In this document: piece by piece, positions 24,078-35,004 of the stretch
How positions within the stretch are numbered: position 1 is the first letter of the stretch
Layout of the letters: every line of letters begins with the position of its first letter
Made by a program: the position numbers and the translations under genes
Source: an uncultured Bacteroidia bacterium
Lineage (GTDB): Bacteria; Bacteroidota; Bacteroidia; Bacteroidales; F082
Direction: 5' to 3'
DNA length: 64,000 nucleotides
NCBI GenBank assembly: GCA_902769875.1
Contig: CACXQV010000005.1
Location: 1 to 64,000 of the forward strand
The notes under the pieces: generated by a model
What the model saw: only the letters and a program-made list of their open reading frames with translations
Databases searched by the model: none
What the model was told of the DNA's origin: nothing

Positions 24078-24117
24078 AAACCGAGCGGAACCCAACAAGA
24101 TTCCGCTCGGTTTTCAT
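24078..24117. terminator. Terminator of secA
   Basis: AAAAACCGAGCGGAA pairs with TTCCGCTCGGTTTT around eight bases. It lies just beyond the secA stop codon (minus strand) and also after the regulator remnant on the plus strand. Confidence 0.75.
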
Positions 24118-24132
24118 TAGGTTGAATGCCGC

Positions 24133-27438
<3,306 letters not shown>

Positions 27439-27516
27439 TTTATTCAGTTTGCAGTTTGAAGTTGATAGTTATCAGTTAATTATATGAATGAAATTTGCCT
27501 TTGCGCAAAATTCGTG

Positions 27517-27524
27517 CAAAGGTA
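27517..27524 (-). promoter_or_regulatory. -7 box of secA
   Basis: CAAAGGTA on the plus strand reads TACCTTTG toward secA, about 80 bases before its start codon. Confidence 0.5.
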
Positions 27525-27609
27525 GTGTTTTTCCGTGAATTGAGGGGAATTTGTGTCAAAAAGTCAGATGATTTTGGACAAATACTTTCAACACCTCCAT
27601 AAACAGGAT

Positions 27610-27662
27610 AAAAAAAGACTTACCCTAAGCGCGCTGTTCTTGCGGGAAGCGGGGTAAGTTTG
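27610..27662 (-). ncRNA. Small RNA candidate between secA and the T5orf172 gene
   Basis: On the minus strand a TATCTTTG box (27669-27676) is followed at the expected distance by about 53 bases that fold into one stem, CTTACCC with GGGTAAG enclosing GC-rich inner arms, and end in a run of seven U residues at 27616-27610. Promoter, hairpin and U tract in so short a space fit an independent small RNA. It has no frame and points toward the secA leader, so it could also be an attenuator-like element. Confidence 0.45.
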
Positions 27663-27826
27663 TTGCTGCAAAGATAGAACAATTTTTTCAAATAGCACTT
27701 CTTTTTCAAAAAAAGTTCTTTTTATAGTCTTAATTTGGTTAATTCAGAAAGACGAGGTTGTCACTTGCTTGCCGATGTATTGTGTGGGTATTTGTAAGGT
27801 CTTTGGTTGAAAAAGAAAAAAAGTTG

Positions 27827-27834
27827 TACTTTTG
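27827..27834 (+). promoter_or_regulatory. Promoter of the T5orf172 gene
   Basis: TACTTTTG with TTTG at 27802-27805 as a possible -33 box. It makes the upstream ATG at 27807 untranslatable and selects the ATG at 27858. Confidence 0.55.
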
Positions 27835-27857
27835 TCGCCAACAAAAAACATGCAACC

Positions 27858-28532
27858 ATGCAAGATGATTCTAAACAAGGTTATGTGTATATCTTGACAA
27901 ATCCAAGTTTCAAAGAAGATTGGGTTAAGATTGGGAAAAGTTCGCGTCCAGTTGATGTGCGGTCGAAGGAATTGGATAATACGGCAGTTCCATTGCCATT
28001 TGAGATTTTTGCGACCATGAAAACTTGCAAATATAATGAGGTTGAGAAATTGGTTCATAAAACTATTGACCGCTTGACTGATTTGCGAATCAGGCAGAAT
28101 CGCGAGTTCTTCAATGTTGCTCCACAGGTGGCACTTGATATTTTCAATGATATTGCCATGACAGTGGATGACGCTGAAGTGATTCTTTATGAGGACAATC
28201 AACCCATCCAAAAACGAGACCCCAAAACGCCTGATGGTGAGCCTCATAAAAAGATGAGGCCGCGCTTTAAGTTTAGCATGGTGAACATTCCAATTGGTGC
28301 AATTCTGACGTTTATTCCTACGGGCATAAAAGTAAAGGTCGCTGGTGACGACCAAATCGAATACGAAGGGCGAATTTACAAATTATCTCCGTTTGTGGGG
28401 ACATTTATGCCTGTTGAAAAGCGAAACATTTCTGGTGCCTATCAAGGAGCCAAGTTTTTCAGTTACAACGGGAAAGTATTGGATGATTTGAGAACCGAGA
28501 TGGAAAAAGCAGAATCCTCTTATGAAGGATAA
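27858..28532 (+). CDS. GIY-YIG/T5orf172 domain protein
   Basis: 224 residues from MQDDSKQGYVYILTNPSF. The first 100 residues match the T5orf172 (MUG113) branch of the GIY-YIG nuclease superfamily: GYVYILTN, then WVKIGKSSRPVDVRSKEL and later NREFFNV, the usual end of this domain. The rest is a Lys-rich linker and a C-terminal part with VNIPIGAILTF and ISGAYQGAKFFSYNGKVLDDL that looks like the DUF4357-type restriction-associated domain. This suggests DNA binding or cutting, as in phage or restriction-linked proteins. The gene is AT-richer than secA. A three-copy repeat array lies downstream. Confidence 0.75.
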   Translation: MQDDSKQGYVYILTNPSFKEDWVKIGKSSRPVDVRSKELDNTAVPLPFEIFATMKTCKYNEVEKLVHKTIDRLTDLRIRQNREFFNVAPQVALDIFNDIAMTVDDAEVILYEDNQPIQKRDPKTPDGEPHKKMRPRFKFSMVNIPIGAILTFIPTGIKVKVAGDDQIEYEGRIYKLSPFVGTFMPVEKRNISGAYQGAKFFSYNGKVLDDLRTEMEKAESSYEG

Positions 28533-28659
28533 TTGATTTCCGGCACAATCAACTCCCCCTCATCCCGCACAAAATCCCGTTGATAAAACATGCAATAATA
28601 AACAAGGAAGTCTAATAGGAGTTAAATTGCTGTTTATCAACTTATTCCTGCAAGAAAAG

Positions 28660-28737
28660 GGGACTTTTTCCGAAAATTACAGCCTAAAAAAGGGAATTAT
28701 TCCGTGATTTTAAGGGGTGAAAAAGGGACTTTTTCCG
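28660..28737. repeat. 32/33-bp-phased repeat array
   Basis: GGGACTTTTTCCG at 28660 and 28725 with the related GGGAATTATTCCG at 28692 between them, steps 32 and 33. The copies sit in A-rich surroundings between the convergent T5orf172 and thioredoxin-fold genes. Confidence 0.7.
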
Positions 28738-28740
28738 TTT

Positions 28741-30111
28741 TTACTTCCCATAAAGCCGCCTCACCCTTTCGTCCAAATACCGCTCAGGCGAGGGCGCAGG
28801 GGCTTCGCCGATTTTGTTGCCCTTGCGGATGAGGATGTACTCGGGGAAGGTGCGCACATTGTAGGCTTCCAACAGGAGAATGTTGTCGCCGAGGTCCAAG
28901 AGGGGCCAATCTATCCGTTTTTCGGTGAATTGTTGTTTGAAAATGTCCATCTTGTCGTGCGTGGCGATGGTGAGGATTTGCACCGAGTCTTGCCATTGGT
29001 GGTGAAGGCTTCTCAATTCCGCAAACTGCCGCTCGCTGACGGGCGATGCGCCATCCACGAACTGCAACAGCACCAAACCGTCCTTGAAGTCCGAAAGACT
29101 GACTTCGTTGCCGTTGCCGTCTTTTAGCGTGAACTCAGGGGCATCGTTGCCGACTGCCAATTGGTTGTATTTCGTGAAGAAATCGCCGATGATGGTCTTG
29201 TGCTCGGCGTGTTTTGTCTGGCTCTTTATATAATTAAGGTGGTCTTTGGCCAAACGGCTTGTATTGCGGTCACCATAGCAAAGTTTTTGCAAATTAAAAA
29301 TGATAATGAGCTCGGCAAGTTGCGGGTTTTTCGCCATAAGTGGGTCGGTGTCCAAATATTTCCTGAAGGGGACAGGCCCTTCCTTGAAGGCATCGTTAAG
29401 CAGGTGACTGTCGTAGGATGCAATGCTGAAATAGCCATCAAACAGTTCCTTGAACAGGTCGATGTAGGCACTTTGGGTGTAGAGCACGGGCTGCCCGTCG
29501 TAATAGTCTTTTATGATTTTCTTTCCGCCATCGGCACTGATACCCAGACGAATAGCGGCAATCTTATAACGGTTATGGTTCTTCACATAGTCCGACTTGA
29601 TGTCGGGCACTTCGCGGCTGATGGCGTTTTGGATGGAGTCGATGTAGCGCATTTGGCGGCCCCGGTAAATTTGGTTGAAATGCTCCATCATATAGCCGTT
29701 GACGATTTCCTCCGAAAGAATCATCTGTCGGTATAAACCTTTGTCAGTAGCACGTTTCACCCGAAGGGTGGGCAGCTCCTTCTCGAAATAGGAAACGTTC
29801 TCTTGCTGTACGGGGACGATGATTTCAAGGTCGTAGGTGGCATTGGGCGTGAGGATGAGATCGACATATTCCAATCCTACATACACACGGGCGGGGATGG
29901 TTTGTTTCACAAGGCCTTCGAGGATGAAATTGCCTTGTTGGTCGGTCTTGCCTTGGTCGAGCAAAATGCCTGTTTCATTGATAAGGTCTTCGTATGCGAA
30001 CAGTCGCATCAAGGTGTTGGTTTTGTTGCTTCGTCCTGTAATCGTCACGTTTTGGGCGGTTGTCGTGAGGAAAAGTACAGAGAACAATAAAACAATAATC
30101 ATTCGTTTCAT
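28741..30111 (-). CDS. Exported thioredoxin-fold (AhpC/TSA-like) protein without CxxC
   Basis: 456 residues with signal peptide (MKRMIIVLLFSVLFLTTTAQ). Residues 20-110 look like the beta-rich DUF4369-type domain, the middle is helical, and the last 140 residues have the AhpC/TSA thioredoxin fold: APEFTLKDGNGNEVSLSDFKDGLVLLQFVD, then a cis-Pro region TFPEYILI. At the place of the usual CxxC is GASPVSERQ, so no redox cysteine pair exists and the C-terminal domain has none at all. It is probably a periplasmic protein with a structural or chaperone job. It is monocistronic. Confidence 0.75.
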   Translation of the reverse strand: MKRMIIVLLFSVLFLTTTAQNVTITGRSNKTNTLMRLFAYEDLINETGILLDQGKTDQQGNFILEGLVKQTIPARVYVGLEYVDLILTPNATYDLEIIVPVQQENVSYFEKELPTLRVKRATDKGLYRQMILSEEIVNGYMMEHFNQIYRGRQMRYIDSIQNAISREVPDIKSDYVKNHNRYKIAAIRLGISADGGKKIIKDYYDGQPVLYTQSAYIDLFKELFDGYFSIASYDSHLLNDAFKEGPVPFRKYLDTDPLMAKNPQLAELIIIFNLQKLCYGDRNTSRLAKDHLNYIKSQTKHAEHKTIIGDFFTKYNQLAVGNDAPEFTLKDGNGNEVSLSDFKDGLVLLQFVDGASPVSERQFAELRSLHHQWQDSVQILTIATHDKMDIFKQQFTEKRIDWPLLDLGDNILLLEAYNVRTFPEYILIRKGNKIGEAPAPSPERYLDERVRRLYGK

Positions 30112-30153
30112 ATTCGAAAAACGAAATAGATGTATGTATATTGTACGCTTAAT

Positions 30154-30732
30154 TTACAATTTTGAGATGAAAACCAGTTTCTTGGCTCGGTACAAATATC
30201 TCGATTCAGCATCATATGTAATTACATCTGGAACAATGTTAGGAATGAATTCTTTTAATTGAGGTCGGTATTTAATATGATGTCGGTTAAACCACTCATT
30301 TATTATATATACATTATTGGCTGGCGGTAGTTTATTTGTTTCATTTACTATTCTTGATTCATCTAGTTCAATTTGGGCGATTTCGCTAGTAATCATATTT
30401 TCACATATACTAATGTCTTTTCTGGAAGGACGTGTATTGCTAGCAATCGTACCAACCCAAATCATTATAGATTCCTTCCTTTCTTGTTCAAATATATGAA
30501 TATGATGATCTGAGTCTTTCATCCTGTTAAAAACACAAGAAACGCAGTTGCTTCTGTCATAAGTCATTCCACAATAATAATTATATGTTCTTTTGTTTTT
30601 TCTTTTCCCTTGAAACAAGTACAGATAATACAGGCTTTCTTGCTGTCTTTCCCAATCTTCTAAATCTTGGCGAGAGTAGAAGGGTCCATACCAATGAATG
30701 AGGTACATATAATTACCATTGTTATTAATCAT
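30154..30732 (-). CDS. Hypothetical protein, weakly GIY-YIG-like
   Basis: 192 residues, very AT-rich compared with coaD next to it. Near residue 35 it reads YYLYLFQGKRK, then TYNYYCGMTYDRS and VFNRMKDSDHHIH, which follows the layout of GIY-YIG nucleases (two strands, then an Arg-bearing helix), but the final Glu and Asn cannot be placed with confidence. Three Cys residues cluster near 55-67. No signal peptide. It may be a recently gained gene. It starts a few bases downstream of coaD on the same strand; there is no clear promoter of its own. Confidence 0.5.
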   Translation of the reverse strand: MINNNGNYMYLIHWYGPFYSRQDLEDWERQQESLYYLYLFQGKRKNKRTYNYYCGMTYDRSNCVSCVFNRMKDSDHHIHIFEQERKESIMIWVGTIASNTRPSRKDISICENMITSEIAQIELDESRIVNETNKLPPANNVYIINEWFNRHHIKYRPQLKEFIPNIVPDVITYDAESRYLYRAKKLVFISKL

Positions 30733-30743
30733 AAAAAATGTGA

Positions 30744-31205
30744 TTATGGTAGTTTTACTTCGACTGGCAAAAACTTGGATGTGTCGCCGCCGTTCTTGTA
30801 GATGTCGCGGACAACGCTCGACGACACGCCAACCAACTCACTTTCAGTGAGCAAAAAGATGGTTTCCAACTCGGGGTGCAGGCGCTTGTTGGCGTGCCCG
30901 ATCATATTCTCGTACTCGAAATCGCTGCCGCAACGCAGGCCACGGATGATGGTGCGTGCGCCCACTTTCTTGCAGAAGTCGGCGGTGAGGCCTTGGTAGC
31001 TCTCCACTTTCACTTGCGGATAGTCCTTGAAAACGGCCTCGCACCACGCAATGCGGTCTTGCAAATCAAAAGTGGAACGCTTTTCCATGTTGATGCCGAC
31101 GGCGACATAAATCTCGTCGAAGATGGGCAAGGCCCTCAAAACGATGCTGCGATGCCCCAAGGTGATGGGGTCGAAGGAACCGGGGAAAACGGCTATTCTT
31201 TTCAT
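30744..31205 (-). CDS. coaD: Phosphopantetheine adenylyltransferase
   Basis: Makes dephospho-CoA from 4'-phosphopantetheine and ATP, the fourth step of CoA synthesis. The 153-residue protein starts MKRIAVFPGSFDPITLGHRS, with the TxGH nucleotidyltransferase motif at about 15-18, and has RGLRCGSDFEYE near 86-97 and the C-terminal VSSSVVRDI. Length is standard. A GTCATTGCGA-family palindrome lies directly upstream, between coaD and the Nudix gene. Confidence 0.95.
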   Translation of the reverse strand: MKRIAVFPGSFDPITLGHRSIVLRALPIFDEIYVAVGINMEKRSTFDLQDRIAWCEAVFKDYPQVKVESYQGLTADFCKKVGARTIIRGLRCGSDFEYENMIGHANKRLHPELETIFLLTESELVGVSSSVVRDIYKNGGDTSKFLPVEVKLP

Positions 31206-31240
31206 TGTGTATTCGATTTTCTACAGGTGTGTCTTGTCGT

Positions 31241-31326
31241 CGCTTTGCGTCATTGCGAACGAAGTGAAGCAATCCAGGAATTAGTCTTTTTCTGGACTGC
31301 TTCGTGCCTCGCAGTGACGCGAAGCG
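31241..31326. repeat. GTCATTGCGA-family palindrome, copy A
   Basis: CGCTTTGCGTCATTGCGA at the left is inverted as TCGCAGTGACGCGAAGCG at the right, with CAATCCAG and CTGGACTGCTTCGTGCC inside. It is the same element as 58193-58281. This palindrome family is spread through many bacterial genomes. Confidence 0.75.
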
Positions 31327-31361
31327 GAGTAGGAAACAATCCGATTCAGCTTGCAAAAGTA

Positions 31362-31988
31362 TTACTTTGTAACGACTTGGTGCAAATCTTTTCCAAGAAT
31401 TTCGCTTATTGAGCGGAATGTTCCTTTCAAAAATGCCTCAATATCTTCATTTCCAATGAGTTTTATCTCCGTAATGCCTTCCTCGGTTTGCGGTTTGGGC
31501 TGGATGGTTTCTCTGCTTTCCATCAAGTACCAATAGGTGCGTTTCAGTCGCCATTCTTCACCAACTTGATAGCAATGCCAAGAGGACGGCAATGCTTTGA
31601 CAATCTGTAAATTGCCTATTCCCGTTTCCTCTGTCACTTCGCGCAAGGCAGCGTTTTCGGGCGATTCATTTTTTTCTAAATGTCCTTTGGGCAGGTCGGG
31701 AATCCCGTTGCGCACAATGCTGACGATTTTCCCATCCTTGACCACGATTCCACCCGCCGCAGGTGCCATTCGGAAGGTCGTTTTCAAGGCTTCCACCACA
31801 GCATTTTCGCCCACTTCGTGGACAAAAGTGTCGGTTTGCTCCTTGTCGGCAAGCCATTCTAGCAAAAAATCGCAGAGGATGTCGATTTCGTATCTGTCAG
31901 ATTCTGGGAGCATTGCATCGAATTTCAATGCGTTGCCATCAATTTTTGGAAAAATCAATGCTTTGTTTTCTTGAAAAATCTTGTACAT
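31362..31988 (-). CDS. Nudix family hydrolase
   Basis: 208 residues from MYKIFQENKALIFPK. The Nudix box is complete: GHLEKNESPENAALREVTEETGI (Gly, Glu, REVTEE), preceded by PAAGGIVVKDGKIVSIVRNG. The N-terminal 60 residues are not part of the Nudix fold and seem typical of the Bacteroidota group that neighbours pyrE. Substrate is not evident. The -7 box at 32019-32026 lies downstream of the first ATG of the frame (32045), so the start at 31988 is preferred. It is divergent from pyrE, 69 bases apart. Confidence 0.87.
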   Translation of the reverse strand: MYKIFQENKALIFPKIDGNALKFDAMLPESDRYEIDILCDFLLEWLADKEQTDTFVHEVGENAVVEALKTTFRMAPAAGGIVVKDGKIVSIVRNGIPDLPKGHLEKNESPENAALREVTEETGIGNLQIVKALPSSWHCYQVGEEWRLKRTYWYLMESRETIQPKPQTEEGITEIKLIGNEDIEAFLKGTFRSISEILGKDLHQVVTK

Positions 31989-32018
31989 TTGCAGTCGATT
32001 TTGATTGTTTTCAAGCGA

Positions 32019-32026
32019 CAAAGATA
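32019..32026 (-). promoter_or_regulatory. -7 box of the Nudix gene
   Basis: CAAAGATA, TATCTTTG on the minus strand, 31 bases before the chosen Nudix start codon, in the shared divergent region with pyrE. Confidence 0.5.
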
Positions 32027-32057
32027 CACAAATTCGTTTCGACAAAGTTCAATTACT

Positions 32058-32705
32058 ATGAAATACGATGACTCAGCATTGACTTTGGCCTTGCACCTGC
32101 TGCAAATCAAGGCCGTGAAACTCAGCCCGAAAGCCCCGTTCACTTGGGCTTCTGGACTGAAAAGCCCCATTTATTGCGACAACCGCGTCACGCTTTCCTA
32201 TCCCGCCGTACGGACCTACATTCGCCAGCAGTTTGTGGAGAAAATCGTGCAATACTACGGCAAGCCCGATGTGATTGCAGGCGTGGCCACGGGTGGCATC
32301 GCCCAAGGCGCGTTGGTGGCGCAGGAATTGGGGTTGCCTTTCGTTTATGTGCGCTCCGAGAAAAAATCGCACGGGATGCAGAACCAGATCGAGGGTGTCA
32401 TCAATGCGGGGCAGTCGGTGGTGGTCGTCGAGGACTTGGTTTCCACGGGCAAGTCGAGCCTCTTGGCCGTTGATGCCTTGCGCGAAGCAGGTGCCGAAGT
32501 GAAGGGTATGGTGGCCATTTTCACCTACCAGATGGAGCTTGCCAAACAAAACTTTGAGGCGAAAAACTGCCAGTTAGTCACTTTGTCGAACTATGAAACC
32601 TTGATTCACAAGGCTGTCGAGGAAGCCTACATCACCGAAGAGGATGTGGAATCCCTGAAGGAATGGCGCAAAGACCAGCAGGCTTGGAGCGACCGCTGGA
32701 ATTGA
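32058..32705 (+). CDS. pyrE: Orotate phosphoribosyltransferase
   Basis: Converts orotate and PRPP into OMP in pyrimidine synthesis. The 215-residue protein has KLSPKAPFTWASGLKSPIYCDNR near 21-43, GVATGGIAQGALVAQELGLPFVYVRSEKKSHG with the catalytic Lys pair, and the PRPP loop VVVVEDLVSTGKSS near 123-136. The frame is open to 31971 but that part lies across the divergent promoter region; MKYDDSALTLALHLL is the family start. With pyrH it gives the window two pyrimidine genes, which are not linked. Confidence 0.94.
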   Translation: MKYDDSALTLALHLLQIKAVKLSPKAPFTWASGLKSPIYCDNRVTLSYPAVRTYIRQQFVEKIVQYYGKPDVIAGVATGGIAQGALVAQELGLPFVYVRSEKKSHGMQNQIEGVINAGQSVVVVEDLVSTGKSSLLAVDALREAGAEVKGMVAIFTYQMELAKQNFEAKNCQLVTLSNYETLIHKAVEEAYITEEDVESLKEWRKDQQAWSDRWN

Positions 32706-32730
32706 CCTGATTCGAAGGCGTTTTGACCGA

Positions 32731-32790
32731 AAAAGTCCAAGAAAAAGTCCAAGTTGGACATTTCTTGGACTTTTTTTGGATTTTTTGCTT
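32731..32790. repeat. Repeat block upstream of AlbA_2 gene (copy of 34205-34262)
   Basis: AAAAAGTCCAAG is repeated after 12 bases and inverted as CTTGGACTTTTT, making a dyad. About 50 bases are identical to the block downstream of the gene. A partial third copy, AAAAGTCCAAAAATG, covers the start codon at 32840. Confidence 0.9.
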
Positions 32791-32809
32791 GGAACATACT
32801 GATAATTAT

Positions 32810-32817
32810 TACTTTTG
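32810..32817 (+). promoter_or_regulatory. -7 box of the AlbA_2 gene
   Basis: TACTTTTG, 22 bases before the ATG at 32840. The repeat block ends about 20 bases upstream, where a regulator could act. Confidence 0.55.
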
Positions 32818-32839
32818 CAGTGATTTAAAAAGTCCAAAA

Positions 32840-34201
32840 ATGTTAGAAAAAAACGATATTTTCCATTGTTTGGTTCAAGGTGAAGGGCCTCATATCGAGT
32901 TCAAGCAGTCCGTGCCGGTGAAGGTGCGTGAGTTGAGCGAAGAAGCCTGTGGATTTGCCAATGCCCAAGGCGGTTTTGTGCTTATCGGCATCAGCGATTC
33001 GAATAAGGTTGTGGGTGCCACCATCGAAAACAGCCGTCGTTCTGCCATTCAGGGAAGCCTCGGCGAAATTTCGCCAAAAATCCAATATTCCTTGTATCCA
33101 ATAGAAGTGGACGATAAAACGGTTTGGGTTATCGAAGTGCCTGAAGGCCAGTTCAAACCGTATGTTTTTGGCGGTTCCATTTTTATGCGCGAGGGTGCGA
33201 GTTGCCAAAAGTTGACCCAAGTTGATGAGATGCGTGATTTCTTCCAACGAAGCCAGCGCATCCATTTCGATGCCATTCCCGAGCCCGCCATCAACCTTAT
33301 GGACGAATTGGACGAGGAAGCGTTTCTCGACTTCCGACGTTCAGCAAGCCTGAGTCCAGACACGCCAATTCCTCAAATCCTTGACAATCTGCAACTTTTT
33401 GACGAAAATCACGCAGTCAGGCGAGGCGGTGTTATGTTCTTCGCCAAGCATCCCGAAGCGCATTATTTTCAGGCTGTTGTGCGTTGCGCCTTGTTCAAGG
33501 GGAACGAAAAAGTCTATATTTTGGACGACAAGACCTTCCACGGACCTCTGCTTCGGCAATACGAGCAGGCTCTGGACTGGCTGCAAAGCAAGTTGCAGGT
33601 TTCGTATAGGATTGAGACCGCCGGCCCTCGGGAGGAAATTTGGGAGATTCCCTTGAACGTGCTGAAAGAGGCCTTGCTGAACGCGATTTGCCATCGCGAC
33701 TATTACGAGCAAGGCGCAACGGTGGTCGTGGAGATGTATGACGACCGCATCGAAATCAGCAATCCAGGCGGGCTGTTGCCGATTGTGGCGAAGAACTTTG
33801 GACGAAAGAGCCTGTCGAGAAATCCGTTGGTTTTCAATCTTTTCACGCGGATGAACCTCGTGGAAAAGATTGGTTCAGGCATTCCAAGGATGCGAAAGTC
33901 TATGCTTGACGCGGGCTTGCCTGAGCCTGTTTTCGAAACCGAGGGCTTTTTCACCGTGACGCTTTTCCGCCCATCCGCGCAAACACAAACCGACAAGATT
34001 GTGGAAGAAACCACAGCAATGGACAAATCCGAGGCCATCATAGCCATCATCAAGGAGAATCCGTCCATAAGTTCGGACGAAATCATTCGCCTGACCGGAC
34101 TGAAACGAAGCACTTTCTACAACTACCTTAACAAGTTGAAAGAGAGCAAGAAAGTGAAGAAAGTGAAGGCCAACGGCAAGTGGCATTGGGTGGTCAAATA
34201 G
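32840..34201 (+). CDS. AlbA_2 (Schlafen-like) ATP-binding regulator
   Basis: 453 residues from MLEKNDIFHCLVQGEGPHIEFKQ. The N-terminal AlbA_2 domain has HIEFKQS and ACGFANAQGGFVLIGI; the middle holds the GHKL-like ATP-binding part with EALLNAICHRDYYEQGATVVVEMYDDRIEISNPGG and KIGSGIPRMRKSM; the C-terminus is a winged helix (SSDEIIRLTGLKRSTFYNYL). This is the RecG-like or putative transcriptional regulator family, common as accessory genes. The longer frame from 32723 only reads through the repeat block. The same block of about 50 bp lies on both sides of the gene. Confidence 0.85.
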   Translation: MLEKNDIFHCLVQGEGPHIEFKQSVPVKVRELSEEACGFANAQGGFVLIGISDSNKVVGATIENSRRSAIQGSLGEISPKIQYSLYPIEVDDKTVWVIEVPEGQFKPYVFGGSIFMREGASCQKLTQVDEMRDFFQRSQRIHFDAIPEPAINLMDELDEEAFLDFRRSASLSPDTPIPQILDNLQLFDENHAVRRGGVMFFAKHPEAHYFQAVVRCALFKGNEKVYILDDKTFHGPLLRQYEQALDWLQSKLQVSYRIETAGPREEIWEIPLNVLKEALLNAICHRDYYEQGATVVVEMYDDRIEISNPGGLLPIVAKNFGRKSLSRNPLVFNLFTRMNLVEKIGSGIPRMRKSMLDAGLPEPVFETEGFFTVTLFRPSAQTQTDKIVEETTAMDKSEAIIAIIKENPSISSDEIIRLTGLKRSTFYNYLNKLKESKKVKKVKANGKWHWVVK

Positions 34202-34204
34202 TGC

Positions 34205-34262
34205 AAAAAGTCCAAGAAAAAGTCCAAGTTGGACATTTCTTGGACTTTTTTTGGACTTTTAG
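34205..34262. repeat. Repeat block downstream of AlbA_2 gene
   Basis: Begins four bases after the TAG stop codon with AAAAAGTCCAAG, repeated and inverted as in 32731-32790, then one more TTTGGACTTTT. It runs into the end of birA on the other strand. Confidence 0.9.
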
Positions 34263-34999
34263 TTGGAAATAATGAATCTAATTTCCTTAATATCAAAACA
34301 ATACGTCTTGTTTTCCGTGTCCAAAAGTTGCAGTCTTCCAAATGAATCAATTCCCGTCATAAGCAGCCGCAAAACCTTCCCTTCGACTTCATAATCCGCC
34401 CAAGTGCGGTAGCGGAAAAGCCGTTTCAAGTAATCTTTCTCAATGGATGTAGGGGAGGACTTCAATTGCTGCACCTTTATTAATATACACTCCGCGATTT
34501 GCTCCAACAAAGGATGCAAATTGTAATCCTTTCCCATAATCATTTTCAGCGAAATCGGGTGCGTTGGCCAGTCTTGGAATTTCATTTGGTTGACATTCAG
34601 CCCAATACCAATGATGGAAACATCCATTATGTTGGCCTTGATGGTGCTGTTGATGAGGATTCCGGCGAGTTTTCTGTTTTCAAAATAGATGTCGTTGGGC
34701 CATTTGATGGACAGCTTCTCGGAAGGTAAAATCGTGTCCAAAACCTCAATGATGCCCAAGGCTACGGTTTCGGAGAGCAGAAACTGCCTTTCGGCAGGCA
34801 GAAAGCTCATATCCAATGCCATAGAGAATGTGAGGTTCTTTCCGGTCTCGCTTTCCCAGCTGTTGCTGCCCATACCTTTGCCTGCGGTTTGCTCATCTGC
34901 ACTGACAACCCAGTTTGTGATGTCGCGTTCCGACTGCTGCCTTTGCAGATAGGCGTTGGTGGAGTCGGTTTTTCCCAAATGATGATAAACGAGTGTCAT
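34259..34999 (-). CDS. birA: Biotin--[acetyl-CoA-carboxylase] ligase
   Basis: Activates biotin as biotinyl-AMP and attaches it to the lysine of biotin carrier domains. The 246-residue protein has STNAYLQRQ near 13-21, the biotin/ATP loop QTAGKGMGSNSWES in place of the GRGRRG of E. coli, KWPNDIYFENRKLAGILIN near 119-137 and IGIGLNVNQ. It lacks the N-terminal helix-turn-helix of E. coli BirA, so it is not a repressor. It lies five bases after the Omp28-type gene, in the same direction. Its stop codon overlaps the repeat block of the AlbA_2 gene. Confidence 0.92.
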   Translation of the reverse strand: MTLVYHHLGKTDSTNAYLQRQQSERDITNWVVSADEQTAGKGMGSNSWESETGKNLTFSMALDMSFLPAERQFLLSETVALGIIEVLDTILPSEKLSIKWPNDIYFENRKLAGILINSTIKANIMDVSIIGIGLNVNQMKFQDWPTHPISLKMIMGKDYNLHPLLEQIAECILIKVQQLKSSPTSIEKDYLKRLFRYRTWADYEVEGKVLRLLMTGIDSFGRLQLLDTENKTYCFDIKEIRFIISN

Positions 35000-35004
35000 A
35001 GCGA

